From an uncultured Dorea sp. (GTDB lineage: Bacteria > Bacillota > Clostridia > Lachnospirales > Lachnospiraceae), in assembly GCA_947652615.1 (NCBI GenBank), contig CANTDX010000004.1, positions 1-64,000 of the forward strand: a stretch of 64,000 nt of DNA, in the 5' to 3' direction. Each line of letters begins with the position of its first letter. Positions within the stretch are counted from its first letter, which is position 1. The notes beneath the pieces are model-generated. The model was not told the origin of the DNA and did not search any database. It saw nothing but the letters and a program-made list of their open reading frames with translations. Position numbers and translations under genes: made by a program. Shown one piece after another: positions 37,158 through 46,735 of the stretch.

Positions 37158-38180
37158 TTATCTCATCCACCTATAATTCTCATCGATCATGGAAAATGCG
37201 AATTTCCTCAGTTCCTTGGACTGAATGATCTTCTTAAGCCCGGATACTGCGCAGATATCCGGTTCCACGGAAGCGCGGGTCGTGATCCCGACCATCTCTT
37301 CCACATACATCTCAAGCCCGGCTGTGTGCGCAACACCCCCCGTAAGGAAGATCCCGTTCTCGTTGATAGCCTTGCGTACCTCAGGCGGCGTCCGGTCAAG
37401 CAGAGACTGGATCGCACCCACGCATTGGAGAAGCGGATCCTTCATGGCAAGCCTAACCAGATTGATGGAGATCCCCTTGCGCATAGGAACACCCGTGATC
37501 AGGTCGCGTCCTGCGGCAGTAAGCATGGACTCGATCTCACTGGTGAAGATCCCAAAGCTCTTGCGCAGAACCTCCGCCGTATGCCTTCCGATCAGGAAAT
37601 CATGGCTGTGGCGCACCAGATTGATGATGGCCTGGTCGAAGGTGACGCCTCCGATCTTGAGCAGACGGTTCATGACCATACCGCCTCCGGCGATCACCGA
37701 CAGCTCCGTAGTCTCGCCGCCGAAATTCACGATAAACACGCCCTTGGTATTCTGCACATCCAGATTCAACCCTATGGCGTCAGCGATAGAACGCTCAACA
37801 ATATTCACTTCCTTGGCCTTGGCCGTCGAATGGATGACCAGATCGAAGAACGCTTTCTTCTCCACTTCTGTCACATCCGTAGGGACGGCGACTACATACT
37901 CAGAACCTCTGGCAAACTGCCGGTCCTTCTTCAGCAGATTCTGCAGCAAAAACTGCATATCGTGGAATCTGGAGATAACGCCTTCCTTCATCGGGAACAC
38001 AACCTCGATATTGGACGGCGACTTCTCGTACATCAGAAACGCATCGTCACCTACCGCAAAAATATCGCGTCCGTTCTTAAGCGCAATAACATCTTTCTCT
38101 TTCCATATGGTATCTCTCTTTTTATCATAAACCTTGATCTCATAGGAACCGAGATCAAGGCCGTATACATTCCTCGCCAT
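37158..38180 (-). CDS. mreB: MreB-like actin
   Basis: 340-aa bacterial actin. Phosphate 1 LDLGSYEIKVYD, the central FIVNFGGETTELSV and the adenosine motif IFLTGGVAHTAG are visible. The sequence is rather divergent from canonical MreB (for example GLDLGSYEI instead of GIDLGTANT), but its place before mreC/mreD supports the assignment. It begins 4 bases after radC ends. Confidence 0.93.
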   Translation of the reverse strand: MARNVYGLDLGSYEIKVYDKKRDTIWKEKDVIALKNGRDIFAVGDDAFLMYEKSPSNIEVVFPMKEGVISRFHDMQFLLQNLLKKDRQFARGSEYVVAVPTDVTEVEKKAFFDLVIHSTAKAKEVNIVERSIADAIGLNLDVQNTKGVFIVNFGGETTELSVIAGGGMVMNRLLKIGGVTFDQAIINLVRHSHDFLIGRHTAEVLRKSFGIFTSEIESMLTAAGRDLITGVPMRKGISINLVRLAMKDPLLQCVGAIQSLLDRTPPEVRKAINENGIFLTGGVAHTAGLEMYVEEMVGITTRASVEPDICAVSGLKKIIQSKELRKFAFSMIDENYRWMR

Positions 38181-38184
38181 CTGA

Positions 38185-38889
38185 CTAGATCCTTTCTAAT
38201 AGCATGCCCTCTTCCCGAAAACTCATATAACAATTATTGCCAATAATGATATGGTCTAACAATTCAATTCCGATCAGGCTGCCTGCGTCAAAAATCCTCT
38301 TGGTGATCAGCAGGTCGTCCCGGCTGGGAGTCGGGTCTCCGCTGGGATGGTTGTGTATAATAATAATGTACACCGCACTCTTCTGCAGCGCCTCTATAAA
38401 AAGTTCTCTCGGCGTGATCAAGGACGCGTTCACCGTTCCTTTGGAAATATCCGTCTCGCCGATCAATCTTGACTTGGTATTCAGCATCAGAAGCTTCATC
38501 TGCTCCTGCTTCCCGTGACGCAGATCTTCCATATAATATCTGGCAATGGTTCCGGGCTCGGAGAAGCATAAGGTTTCCTGGTAGGAGGCCTTGGAAAGAC
38601 GCTTCGCCAGTTCCGAGATACAGGAGATCTGGATTGCCTTCACCTTGCCGATGCCCTTGATCGCCGTCAGCCGTTCCATGCTGAACTGATGGATACCTAA
38701 GATCCCGGTCTCCCCCGCATGGTACAGGATCCTGCGCGCCAGTGCAAGGGCATTCTCCCCGCGGGTGCCGGTACGGAGCAGAACGGCCAGAAGCTCTTCG
38801 TCACTTAAGGACGCCGCTCCTCTCCGTTCGCATTTCTCATAAGGGCGCTCCAATTCTGGTATCTCTTTGATGGTATTCGTCTGATTCAT
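38185..38889 (-). CDS. radC: RadC-family JAB-domain protein
   Basis: 234-aa UPF0758 protein. An N-terminal helix-hairpin-helix (IKGIGKVKAIQI) precedes the JAB/MPN metal motif IIIHNHPSGDPTPSRDD. The historical DNA-repair role is doubtful. The ATG at 38889 is chosen; a GTG at 38913 is possible. The association with mreB is common in Firmicutes. Confidence 0.93.
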   Translation of the reverse strand: MNQTNTIKEIPELERPYEKCERRGAASLSDEELLAVLLRTGTRGENALALARRILYHAGETGILGIHQFSMERLTAIKGIGKVKAIQISCISELAKRLSKASYQETLCFSEPGTIARYYMEDLRHGKQEQMKLLMLNTKSRLIGETDISKGTVNASLITPRELFIEALQKSAVYIIIIHNHPSGDPTPSRDDLLITKRIFDAGSLIGIELLDHIIIGNNCYMSFREEGMLLERI

Positions 38890-38924
38890 CTTATCTTTGG
38901 ATTCGTGCGACACTCGTATCAGAT

Positions 38925-39185
38925 CTATAAGAAACGGTAAATAATGATGGCAAGGACCACGCCGATGATACTTGCGATCGTGATCTTGACCGACAGGCCG
39001 AACGTGAGCACCAGAATCCCCAGGTTCAATACGATGGGATTCTCAAGCCCAAAGGCCTGTCCATAACCAAGCCAGCTAAGCGCCGGAACTCCCTCTGCCA
39101 GCATACCGATGAAGCCTCCAAGTACGATTCCTGTTAGCATAAACAGAAACAAAGCCCAGGCGTTCTTGCTTCCTGTTCCTTTCAT
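38925..39185 (-). CDS. DUF4321 membrane protein
   Basis: 86-aa protein with two or three membrane segments and a Gly-rich TM (LTGIVLGGFIGMLAEG). The ATG at 39185 follows GGAGGGGTACATA. Members of DUF4321 typically lie next to radC or mreB, as here; function unknown. Confidence 0.85.
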   Translation of the reverse strand: MKGTGSKNAWALFLFMLTGIVLGGFIGMLAEGVPALSWLGYGQAFGLENPIVLNLGILVLTFGLSVKITIASIIGVVLAIIIYRFL

Positions 39186-39262
39186 TATGTACCCCTCCTC
39201 GTTTTCTCTATCTAAAAAACTCAATACATTTTATCACATTTCAGAAACGGTGTATAGAGTTA

Positions 39263-41059
39263 TCACATTAAAAATTTCTTAAGCTGTGTGACAATTGTCG
39301 AAAATTGTAACAGGGGAGCATACTCTCCTGCGATCGCCTGCGCGACCTTAAGCCCGTCCATCGCCGCAGACGTGATCCCTCCGGCGTATCCGGCGCCCTC
39401 CCCGCAAGGATAGAGCCCGCCAAGCCTGCTTTGAAGCGTCTCATCCCGGAGGATCCGCACAGGGGACGAAGTACGGCTCTCAACACCCGAGACAAGCGCA
39501 TCCGGGCGCGCGTAGCCGTGAAGGCGGTGCTCAAAAGAGAGGATCCCCTCTTCTAAGGCATCCGCCAGCTCCTTAGGGAAAATGTCTCTCACATTCCCCC
39601 ATGTATAACCGCCTTTCATCTGCGGAAGGATCTCTCCGGGGCCTGTGGATGGATGATTGCTGCAGAAATCCCCAAATAACTGAACCGGAATCCTGCCGTT
39701 ACCTGCCCGATAAGCGGCTTCCTCAAGCCTGCGCTGGAATTCTACCCCTGCAAGCGCAAGGGCTCTGTCGCCCGCGCCGCCATGCGCCTCTGATGCAGGC
39801 GCATTCCCGCGGTCGGCCTGCTTTGCAGTAGAATGCATGTAATCCTTAGGTGTGACCGTCACCACCACGGCGCTGTTGGCATTCACGCCGTCTCTTGCAT
39901 GATAACTCATCCCGTTCACCGCAAGCCGCCCTTCCTCGGAAGATGCATTTACCACATAGCCGCCCGGGCACATACAGAAGGTGTATACGCCCCTGCCGCT
40001 TGGAAGATTCGCCGTTAATTTGTAAGCGGCAGATGGAAGCGCCGGATCGTCCGCCGTCCCGTACTGCGCAAGATCGATCATCCTCTGCGGATGCTCCATG
40101 CGGACGCCCACGGCGAAGGACTTGGCTTCCATAGGGATATCCCTGTCCGAAAGCATAGAAAATGTATCTCTGGCGCTGTGGCCGATAGCAAGGACGGCAA
40201 TCTCTGTCTCAATTCGATCCCCATCTGCCACAACAGTCTGGCTGTCCGTTCTGCCCTCTCCGGGGGCATACTCGCCTTCTGCGCCTCCGGTACCAGCCAT
40301 TGTAAGCCCGCACACTCTTTCCCCATAATCCCCTTTCTTCGTAAGAATGTCCGTCACCTGGGTATGGAATCTCACTTCTCCGCCATGTTCTATAATGTAT
40401 TCCCGCATATTCCTGACCACATCTGCTAATATATCCGTTCCGATATGGGGCTTGCTCTGATATAAGATCTCCTTTGGCGCGCCGTTCTCCACGAATATCT
40501 CCAGAACCCTCGCGCCGCGGCCTTCCGTGTCATGGATCATGGTGTTGAGCTTCCCGTCCGAGAAGGTACCCGCGCCGCCCTCTCCGAACTGAACGTTGGA
40601 ACAAGGATTTAACACTCCCGAAGCCCAGAACGCTTCTACATCCTTCATCCGCTCCTCAACGGACGCGCCCCGCTCCAGAAGGATCGGACGGTACCCAAGA
40701 CGTGCCAGCTCGTATCCGCAGAATAACCCTGCCGGGCCGGTTCCAATCACAACAGGCCGGTGATTCAGCGCCCGGGTTCCCATAGCCTCTGCGAAATATA
40801 CCTTTTCACTGGGATCAAACTGAATGTTGGAGGCCTTCTGTCTCTTCATGCGCTTCTTGATCTCCGGTTCCTTCTTCACCGTCACATCAACGGTATAGAC
40901 ATAAGATAACTGCGGCTTCCTGCGCGCGTCCAGGGATTGCTTCCTGACCCTACAGGAAAGAAGCGCATCCTCCCGGATGCGCAGTGCCTTGCAGACCTTT
41001 GTCCTCAAGTCTGCTTCTGTATGATGGATATCAAGTTTTAACTGGTTGATTCGTATCAT
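39263..41059 (-). CDS. FAD-dependent oxidoreductase (uncharacterised NAD(FAD) dehydrogenase family)
   Basis: 598-aa flavoprotein. FAD-binding VIGTGPAGLFCGYELARLG near residue 100, FGEGGAGTFSDGKLN, LAIGHSARDTF and the C-terminal YPCGEGAGYAGGITSAAMDG are diagnostic of a widespread family with no firm function. Two Gly/Ala-rich low-complexity inserts are seen (after VCGLTMAG and within QADRGNAPASEAHGGAG); the DNA of the second contains an 8-bp palindrome, ATGCGCCT and AGGCGCAT at 39782-39804. Confidence 0.88.
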   Translation of the reverse strand: MIRINQLKLDIHHTEADLRTKVCKALRIREDALLSCRVRKQSLDARRKPQLSYVYTVDVTVKKEPEIKKRMKRQKASNIQFDPSEKVYFAEAMGTRALNHRPVVIGTGPAGLFCGYELARLGYRPILLERGASVEERMKDVEAFWASGVLNPCSNVQFGEGGAGTFSDGKLNTMIHDTEGRGARVLEIFVENGAPKEILYQSKPHIGTDILADVVRNMREYIIEHGGEVRFHTQVTDILTKKGDYGERVCGLTMAGTGGAEGEYAPGEGRTDSQTVVADGDRIETEIAVLAIGHSARDTFSMLSDRDIPMEAKSFAVGVRMEHPQRMIDLAQYGTADDPALPSAAYKLTANLPSGRGVYTFCMCPGGYVVNASSEEGRLAVNGMSYHARDGVNANSAVVVTVTPKDYMHSTAKQADRGNAPASEAHGGAGDRALALAGVEFQRRLEEAAYRAGNGRIPVQLFGDFCSNHPSTGPGEILPQMKGGYTWGNVRDIFPKELADALEEGILSFEHRLHGYARPDALVSGVESRTSSPVRILRDETLQSRLGGLYPCGEGAGYAGGITSAAMDGLKVAQAIAGEYAPLLQFSTIVTQLKKFLM

Positions 41060-41097
41060 AGATATTCCCTCTCAGATGGTATTCGATTGCAAGTTCA

Positions 41098-43344
41098 TTA
41101 TACCATTGTATCATCCCGCAGCGCCTCTGCCAAGCTTAACCTCAGAATTTTCCTTCCGCCGATCCCATAGGCAAGAGCAACAAATGCCAGGACGGCCAGA
41201 ATAAATGCCAGAATCGGCATCACTGGAGCAGCTTTGATGAATTCCATCGGCTCAAGAGCACTTGCCCGGATCATCGTCGCTGTTGCAATGATTGTCAACA
41301 ATAATGTAACGAGCACCGGACGCCCGACCAGCGCCAGCGCCTCGATACAGAACATCTTCTTCATTGCCTCCGGTGTCAGCCCCACAGACATAAGCCGTGC
41401 AAATTCCCGTTTTCTCTGCTGCAGGAATCCAAGGGTATTCGAGAATACATGTGCAATTCCGATTACAGCAAGCAGAACACAGAAGGAACCTAAGATCAAC
41501 TCATAGCCCCGGATCATCCGATCATTGTCAAGCTTCTCCTGAACACGGTTCTCCGTTTCCAGATCATACTCCGTCCCAATGATCTGCGCGGCTTCCGTCT
41601 CCAGTTCATCTAACAGCTCTGGCGAATCCTTCTCCTGCGAGAGAATACGGATATAGGAATCCCCGCCGCCTATGCCTAGCTCCCCTTTGATTTTCTGCCA
41701 TAGAGACAGCGGAACGAATTGCACCAGCGGATAATCAGACTCCCCATATTCCTCGCGTAAAAGGGGACCTTCCTGGGCAAAGGCTGTTACTGGGATCTCT
41801 ATTCCATGCTCCCAATCTGCATCTTTGGAATCCGCTCTTTTCCCCGTCTCTGGATTCTGTAAGACGACGAACTCCATCTTCTCTTCCTCTATGAACGGAA
41901 CATATTGCGGATAGCGGAAGTTACTATGCTTGCTGTCCCAGAAACGATTCCAGAGAATGCTCCCGTCTAACCGCGGTTCTGCGCCGATCTGCCGGCAATA
42001 CTTAGCAAAACTAATATCATCCAGAATCACCACGGGCGACTCAACTGACAATATGTCATCCCCCACAGATATCAAATCTTCCCCGAAGGCCTCCGCTCCT
42101 CCAAGCGCCTTAAGTTCCGTACTCTGTACTTCCTTAGGCAGTCTGCATACGGCTTCCGTCTTCTGATACAGCACGCAATCCGTGACCCCCTTAAGCCCCC
42201 GCAGTTCTTCCATCCTGCCAAATTCTCCGATCTCTGTCCCCTTCAAGGTCACCACAATGTCCCAGGCGTCCTGGTAGCGTTCAAAATAGGTATGCTCTGT
42301 GCTGATCCCGGATAATGTGAAGAAACACTGCATCAGCATGAATCCCAGAAAAGCAAGCGTCAACGACAGGGATGTGGTGCGAAGCGCCCGTTTCTGTGCC
42401 CGAAGGGCACTGCCTGCAAGCTCCCCTTCCACCCCGAACAGCCATGCCAATATACGGGAATTCTTCTGTCTCTTAAGCGCCGGTTCTCCTGTCCCGCGGA
42501 TCGCAGAAAGCGGCGATATTCTGCTAAGCTTTCTTGCCGGGATCCATGCAGAGACCAACACGGTAAGAAGCGACAGCAGGAAAATACCCGCTGCAAGGAC
42601 CGGATGGAAGGAAAAGGGCATCTGCCGCCCTCCGGCCAGATCTTCCGTGAAGGCATTCATCACCGTAACCGTCCCGAAGCTTAAGGCAATCCCAAGGATC
42701 ATCCCCAGAAGGATCGGAATCAGGCTCAGCGCAAGAGCTTCCTGGATCAGGCAGACCCGGATCTGTCCCGGCGTAGCTCCGATACTGGAGAAGATGCCGA
42801 ACTGGCGGAGCCTGTGATTCTGCGATACGGCAAAAGAATTGTGGATGATAAGTATCAGAGAGAAACAGACCACTGCCACGATCGCCAGATACATGGGCAG
42901 AATCAGCCTTGGCATAGGATCTCCCGGGATCCGGATAAGATACAGCGACAATAGCTGGTAATTGTAGCTCACTTCATCCTGGGTAAGTCCGAGGATCTTG
43001 GATATCCGCGTCATATCCTGATAGGTGTCTCCCTTATCCCGAAACCAGATATCTATGACGGTCTGGCCTGCATGAGATAATTCTTCATTGACGGCTGCCT
43101 CTTCTACATTTGCAAAATGTCTGATTTCCTCAAGATCTGCTTCACTGATCTTGCCGGTGACCCGCCCGTGCCAGCCGCCGTCTGTAAGCTTCACCCCTTC
43201 GATATTATCCAGCCAGAAATGATAGAACAGGCTGCACAGGAGGGAGAGAAATAATGCGGCGATAAAGGACGCCGCCATGATGGAACCGCCTCTTGCCCGG
43301 TTATTCTTAAGATAATCCGCCGAGTAATTCTTCCACATATTCAC
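41098..43344 (-). CDS. FtsX-family ABC permease (748 aa)
   Basis: Permease of the second sensing module. An N-terminal TM (about 22-44), an FtsX core around residues 150-290, a further TM near 320, a large extracellular region (about 350-600) and a C-terminal FtsX core (about 620-735) are visible. The ATPase gene overlaps its start by 4 bases. Likely role: export or detoxification of peptides or lipids; substrate unknown. Confidence 0.9.
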   Translation of the reverse strand: MNMWKNYSADYLKNNRARGGSIMAASFIAALFLSLLCSLFYHFWLDNIEGVKLTDGGWHGRVTGKISEADLEEIRHFANVEEAAVNEELSHAGQTVIDIWFRDKGDTYQDMTRISKILGLTQDEVSYNYQLLSLYLIRIPGDPMPRLILPMYLAIVAVVCFSLILIIHNSFAVSQNHRLRQFGIFSSIGATPGQIRVCLIQEALALSLIPILLGMILGIALSFGTVTVMNAFTEDLAGGRQMPFSFHPVLAAGIFLLSLLTVLVSAWIPARKLSRISPLSAIRGTGEPALKRQKNSRILAWLFGVEGELAGSALRAQKRALRTTSLSLTLAFLGFMLMQCFFTLSGISTEHTYFERYQDAWDIVVTLKGTEIGEFGRMEELRGLKGVTDCVLYQKTEAVCRLPKEVQSTELKALGGAEAFGEDLISVGDDILSVESPVVILDDISFAKYCRQIGAEPRLDGSILWNRFWDSKHSNFRYPQYVPFIEEEKMEFVVLQNPETGKRADSKDADWEHGIEIPVTAFAQEGPLLREEYGESDYPLVQFVPLSLWQKIKGELGIGGGDSYIRILSQEKDSPELLDELETEAAQIIGTEYDLETENRVQEKLDNDRMIRGYELILGSFCVLLAVIGIAHVFSNTLGFLQQRKREFARLMSVGLTPEAMKKMFCIEALALVGRPVLVTLLLTIIATATMIRASALEPMEFIKAAPVMPILAFILAVLAFVALAYGIGGRKILRLSLAEALRDDTMV

Positions 43345-44021
43345 ACCCGCCTTTCGTCATTGATGATCTGCCCATCCTCTATGGTAATGATCCGGTCTGC
43401 TTCCAGAGCCGCCTTCTCGTCATGGGTGATCAGAAGGATGGTCTGGTTCAGATTCCGGTTGGATAATTTCAGCATATCCATGATCTCCCTGGAATTCTTC
43501 TGATCCAGATTGCCTGTCGGCTCATCTGCAAGAAGTAATGCAGGGCGGTAGATCAGTGACCTTGCGATCGCTGCGCGCTGCTGCTGTCCTCCAGACAACT
43601 GACCCGGAAGGGCGTTAAGCTTGTCGGCAATCCCAAGAGATCTTACGATCTGGTCAAAATACTCCTGATTCACTCCCCGCTTATCCAGCAGAAGCGGCAT
43701 AAGGATGTTCTTCTGTATCGTGAGCGTGGGGATCAGATTATAGAACTGATAGATAATCCCCACCTTCCTTCGCCGGAAGATTGCCGCATCCTTCGCGTTC
43801 ATTGCAGAGATATCCGTTCCTTCAATAAGGACCCTGCCCGAAGAAGGCCGGTCCACACTGCCGAGGATGTGCAGAAGCGTAGACTTCCCGGAACCGGAAT
43901 CCCCTACGACTGCGACGAATTCCCCCTTCTCCACAGACAGGTCGATGCCGTCTAAGGCTGTCACCTGACTATTCCCTGTGCCATAAATCTTACGAACTCC
44001 TTCGCATCTTAAGATTTCCAT
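43341..44021 (-). CDS. ABC transporter ATP-binding protein
   Basis: 226-aa ATPase with Walker A VGDSGSGKST, Q-loop IIYQFYNLIP, signature LSGGQQQRAAIAR, Walker B LLLADEPTGNLD and H-loop LITHD. The ATG at 44021 is preceded by AAGGAG; a longer frame from 44063 would run into the promoter. It pairs with the 748-aa FtsX permease. Confidence 0.93.
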   Translation of the reverse strand: MEILRCEGVRKIYGTGNSQVTALDGIDLSVEKGEFVAVVGDSGSGKSTLLHILGSVDRPSSGRVLIEGTDISAMNAKDAAIFRRRKVGIIYQFYNLIPTLTIQKNILMPLLLDKRGVNQEYFDQIVRSLGIADKLNALPGQLSGGQQQRAAIARSLIYRPALLLADEPTGNLDQKNSREIMDMLKLSNRNLNQTILLITHDEKAALEADRIITIEDGQIINDERRV

Positions 44022-44061
44022 GCTGTCATCTCCTTTTTGTCTAAATATGTATTCCATATTC

Positions 44062-44093
44062 ATTATAGCAAAGTAAAGTGACAGATGCGTGAC
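44062..44093 (-). promoter_or_regulatory. Promoter and GTCAC direct repeats before second ABC operon
   Basis: On the minus strand, TATAAT occupies 44067-44062 with a poor -35. Two GTCAC copies (44093-44089 and 44082-44078) lie directly upstream, spaced 11 bases apart, as expected for tandem OmpR-type binding. The site lies between the kinase and the ABC genes. Confidence 0.5.
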
Positions 44094-44113
44094 TGTACTA
44101 ATGTGCAGTTCCC

Positions 44114-45298
44114 CTATGCAGCATAGAACCGAACGTCAAAGCATGCCCCTCCTCCCGCAAGATTCCGGGCACGGATCGTTCCATTCTGTCTCTCGATAAT
44201 TGCCCTGGACAGGGACAGACCGATCCCGACCCCATCCTTCTTCGCGTTCCTTCCACGATAAAAACGTTCAAAGAGATGCGGAAGATCCTCTCTAGCGAAG
44301 CCTTCCCCGGTATCCGTGATCAAGATCTGCGTATACAGCGGATTCCGTTCATAGGAACAAGAAACCGTTCCTCCCGGCGGCGTATGTTCGATACAGTTTT
44401 TAAAGAGATTGATCACCGCCTCCATCGTCCATTCCAGATCCGCCAGGATCGTCATCCCGCCCGCCTCTGCAATCTCAACCTCCACGTCTGCTTCCCGGCT
44501 AACCTCCTCAAGGTTGTCACATGCCAGCATAAGAAGAGTGTACACATCCACGGCCCTGCACTTAAGCGGCAAGGTTCCGGAATCAATACGGGATAATAAC
44601 AGCAGGGATTCCTCCAACGAGTTCAGACGTGATAACTGTCTTCGTATCTGCTCGGAATATTTGGAAACAGAATGATTCTGCATCATCTGCAGGGACAGGG
44701 AGATCGCTGTGATCGGCGTCTTGATCTGATGTGCGATATTATAGAGATTGTCCGCGAAATGCTTCTTTGCCTTAACCGCCGCATCCCTCGTCTGGTGAAG
44801 CTCGGTCACCGTCTTATAGATCTCATCCTGAAGCCCTGAGAATGCATCCTCGCTGCCCGGAAGCAGTAATTTAGCGTCTCCCATATTGATACGCTCCAGA
44901 TCATCCGTCAATGTATGGATACGCGAGGTTACCCTTCTCCTCCAGAGGAAAAACACGGTAAGAAACATTCCCCCGCCCGTCAGAAAACCTGTCAATGCAA
45001 GAATGATCCCGTATTTCCCGGCATATGGAAGGAAATCTGACGGCTCATAGCCGTAAGCGCTCAGAATATGTTCCATTGCCGGTTCTGCAGATCCGCCGGA
45101 ACCGTTCTTTAATACCGCAAGGACCGTCTGCTTCGCTTCAGGATTCTGCCCGATGATTTCCTGACAGATACCGCCCAACGCCTGAAAATAGATATGGCCA
45201 TAATATTTCCCCATAAGCACGGCGGCTGCAGATACAAAGATCAGACTGACAGACAATGTGAAAATAATCCATATTACAAGATCTCTTCTCCTTCTCAT
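44114..45298 (-). CDS. Sensor histidine kinase
   Basis: 394-aa kinase with TMs at about 8-30 and 97-119, a short extracellular sensor loop of about 65 residues, HAMP-like linker, DHp with H190 in NIAHQIKTPITA, and ATPase boxes LFKNCIEHTPPGG, DTGEGFAREDLPHLF and GVGIGLSLS. The start overlaps the response regulator stop by 4 bases. Confidence 0.92.
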   Translation of the reverse strand: MRRRRDLVIWIIFTLSVSLIFVSAAAVLMGKYYGHIYFQALGGICQEIIGQNPEAKQTVLAVLKNGSGGSAEPAMEHILSAYGYEPSDFLPYAGKYGIILALTGFLTGGGMFLTVFFLWRRRVTSRIHTLTDDLERINMGDAKLLLPGSEDAFSGLQDEIYKTVTELHQTRDAAVKAKKHFADNLYNIAHQIKTPITAISLSLQMMQNHSVSKYSEQIRRQLSRLNSLEESLLLLSRIDSGTLPLKCRAVDVYTLLMLACDNLEEVSREADVEVEIAEAGGMTILADLEWTMEAVINLFKNCIEHTPPGGTVSCSYERNPLYTQILITDTGEGFAREDLPHLFERFYRGRNAKKDGVGIGLSLSRAIIERQNGTIRARNLAGGGACFDVRFYAA

Positions 45299-45966
45299 CT
45301 TGCATCCTCCAGCAGATAGCCGATACTCCTGACCGTCTTAAGGCACGCCGGCTGATGAAGCTTCTTGCGCAGCCGCTTCATGGTAACGGTGAGGGTATTA
45401 TCATTGACATAGTTCCCGGCGCTGTCCCATATATTTTCCAGAAGCTTCTCTCTGGTGACCGTCCGGCCTTTGTGCTGCAGAAGACAGTAGAGCAGTTGGT
45501 ATTCGGACGGGCTTAGAGGAACCTCTTCACCGCCGTATCGGACCAGATGCTTCTTATGATCCAGGGATATGGCGCCGCAGGACAGATATTGTCCGGATAT
45601 ATCGCCTGTCCGCCGCAGAACCGCCTGAATACGCGACAGCAGCACATGCAGCTCAAAGGGTTTCGACACATAATCGTCCGCGCCGTTCTGGAAACCTGAG
45701 ACGATATCCCGGGAATCACCGCGGACCGTAAGAAAGATAATGGGAAGCTCCATCCAACGCTTACGGATCCACTGACACAGCAGATTGCCGCTTCCGTCCG
45801 GCATATTCCAGTCCACCAGCACCAGCGCCGGACACGAACTGCCAAGCGCCTCTCTGGCAGCATCAATCGTTGAAAGAACCGTGACGGCATAGCCGTGCTG
45901 TTCCAGGAATTCCTTCACCGTCTGAGAAATATTCTCGTCGTCTTCAATATAATAGATTGTAATCAT
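45295..45966 (-). CDS. OmpR-family response regulator
   Basis: 223-aa regulator; phosphoacceptor D52 in LVLVDWNMPDG, lysine in YVSKPFELH, and a C-terminal winged helix with LRKKLHQPACLKTVRSIGYLL. The ATG at 45966 follows AAGGCGG; a GTG three codons upstream is also in frame. It heads the second regulator-kinase-ATPase-permease run, oriented opposite to the first. Confidence 0.92.
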   Translation of the reverse strand: MITIYYIEDDENISQTVKEFLEQHGYAVTVLSTIDAAREALGSSCPALVLVDWNMPDGSGNLLCQWIRKRWMELPIIFLTVRGDSRDIVSGFQNGADDYVSKPFELHVLLSRIQAVLRRTGDISGQYLSCGAISLDHKKHLVRYGGEEVPLSPSEYQLLYCLLQHKGRTVTREKLLENIWDSAGNYVNDNTLTVTMKRLRKKLHQPACLKTVRSIGYLLEDAR

Positions 45967-46081
45967 TGCCCGCACCGCCTTTTTGTGTCATAATAATGTT
46001 GAGGTTAAATAGTATGTTGACCCTTATGATACCACGGCTTGTTTTATAATACAACGCTGTGCTAGGAGGAGGTACAGATAT

Positions 46082-46669
46082 ATGCAGGTAACCTGCCATG
46101 AGGAACGGCTCATAAAAGACCAGAAATACCAGAGTATTACAGAAGAATATTGCAAATTCATTGACTGCAGCTTCGAGAATTGTTCGTTTGAAGATTGTAC
46201 CATCAATCATTGTCATTTTGTTAACTGCAGCTTTTACAACTGTAATATCATCAGCCTGACTTCTCAATATTCCGAGATTAAAAATGCGGTCTTCGAGAAA
46301 TGCAATCTGATCGGGATACATGGTTGGAACGGTCTTCTTCCCGTTGGAAAATATACCTACGCAATCGAAAGAATCGAAGACTGTTGCTTAAAATATAACT
46401 CATTCATAGAGATGAATTTCAGAAAATTCGATTTTTCCGGCAATGTGATTCAGGAAAGTATGTTTGAGGAGTGCGATTTGCAGGAAAGTAATTTTAGAAA
46501 CTGCAGGTTAGAAGCTACGCAGTTTTTCAGATGCGATGTCCGCAAGGCAGATTTCAGGGAGGCGAAAGGTTATGTGATCGACATCCCTTCCAATAAGTTA
46601 AGACAGGCCAAGTTCTCCTTCCCCGAAGCGGTCAGTCTGTTGGATTCTCTGGAGATAACAATTGAATAA
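46082..46669 (+). CDS. Pentapeptide-repeat protein (Cys-rich)
   Basis: 195-aa protein built of pentapeptide-like repeats, many with Cys at the centre (FIDCSFENCSFEDC, FVNCSFYNCN, FEECDLQESNFRNCRLEATQF). Such proteins fold as a right-handed quadrilateral beta-helix; Qnr/McbG members mimic DNA and protect gyrase, but most have no known function. A break around residues 80-105 (GWNGLLPVGKYTYAIE) separates the two repeat blocks. AGGAGG lies 8 bases before the ATG. A strong terminator follows. Confidence 0.85.
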   Translation: MQVTCHEERLIKDQKYQSITEEYCKFIDCSFENCSFEDCTINHCHFVNCSFYNCNIISLTSQYSEIKNAVFEKCNLIGIHGWNGLLPVGKYTYAIERIEDCCLKYNSFIEMNFRKFDFSGNVIQESMFEECDLQESNFRNCRLEATQFFRCDVRKADFREAKGYVIDIPSNKLRQAKFSFPEAVSLLDSLEITIE

Positions 46670-46693
46670 TAAGCTTTTTAAGCTCTTGATCGA

Positions 46694-46735
46694 GGATAAG
46701 GCTGGCTTTTGCAGCCTTATCCCCTTGTTTTATTT
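46694..46735 (+). terminator. Terminator after pentapeptide-repeat gene
   Basis: GGATAAGGCTG and its complement CAGCCTTATCC (46697-ish to 46722) form a long stem with a short loop, followed by a T-rich run (TTGTTTTATTTTT). It overlaps the end of the convergent minus-strand gene. Confidence 0.8.

Noticed and set aside
37125..38246. Long plus-strand frames (301-373 aa) opposite mreB
   Set aside because: They are antisense to a clearly conserved MreB and show no family motif or ribosome site.
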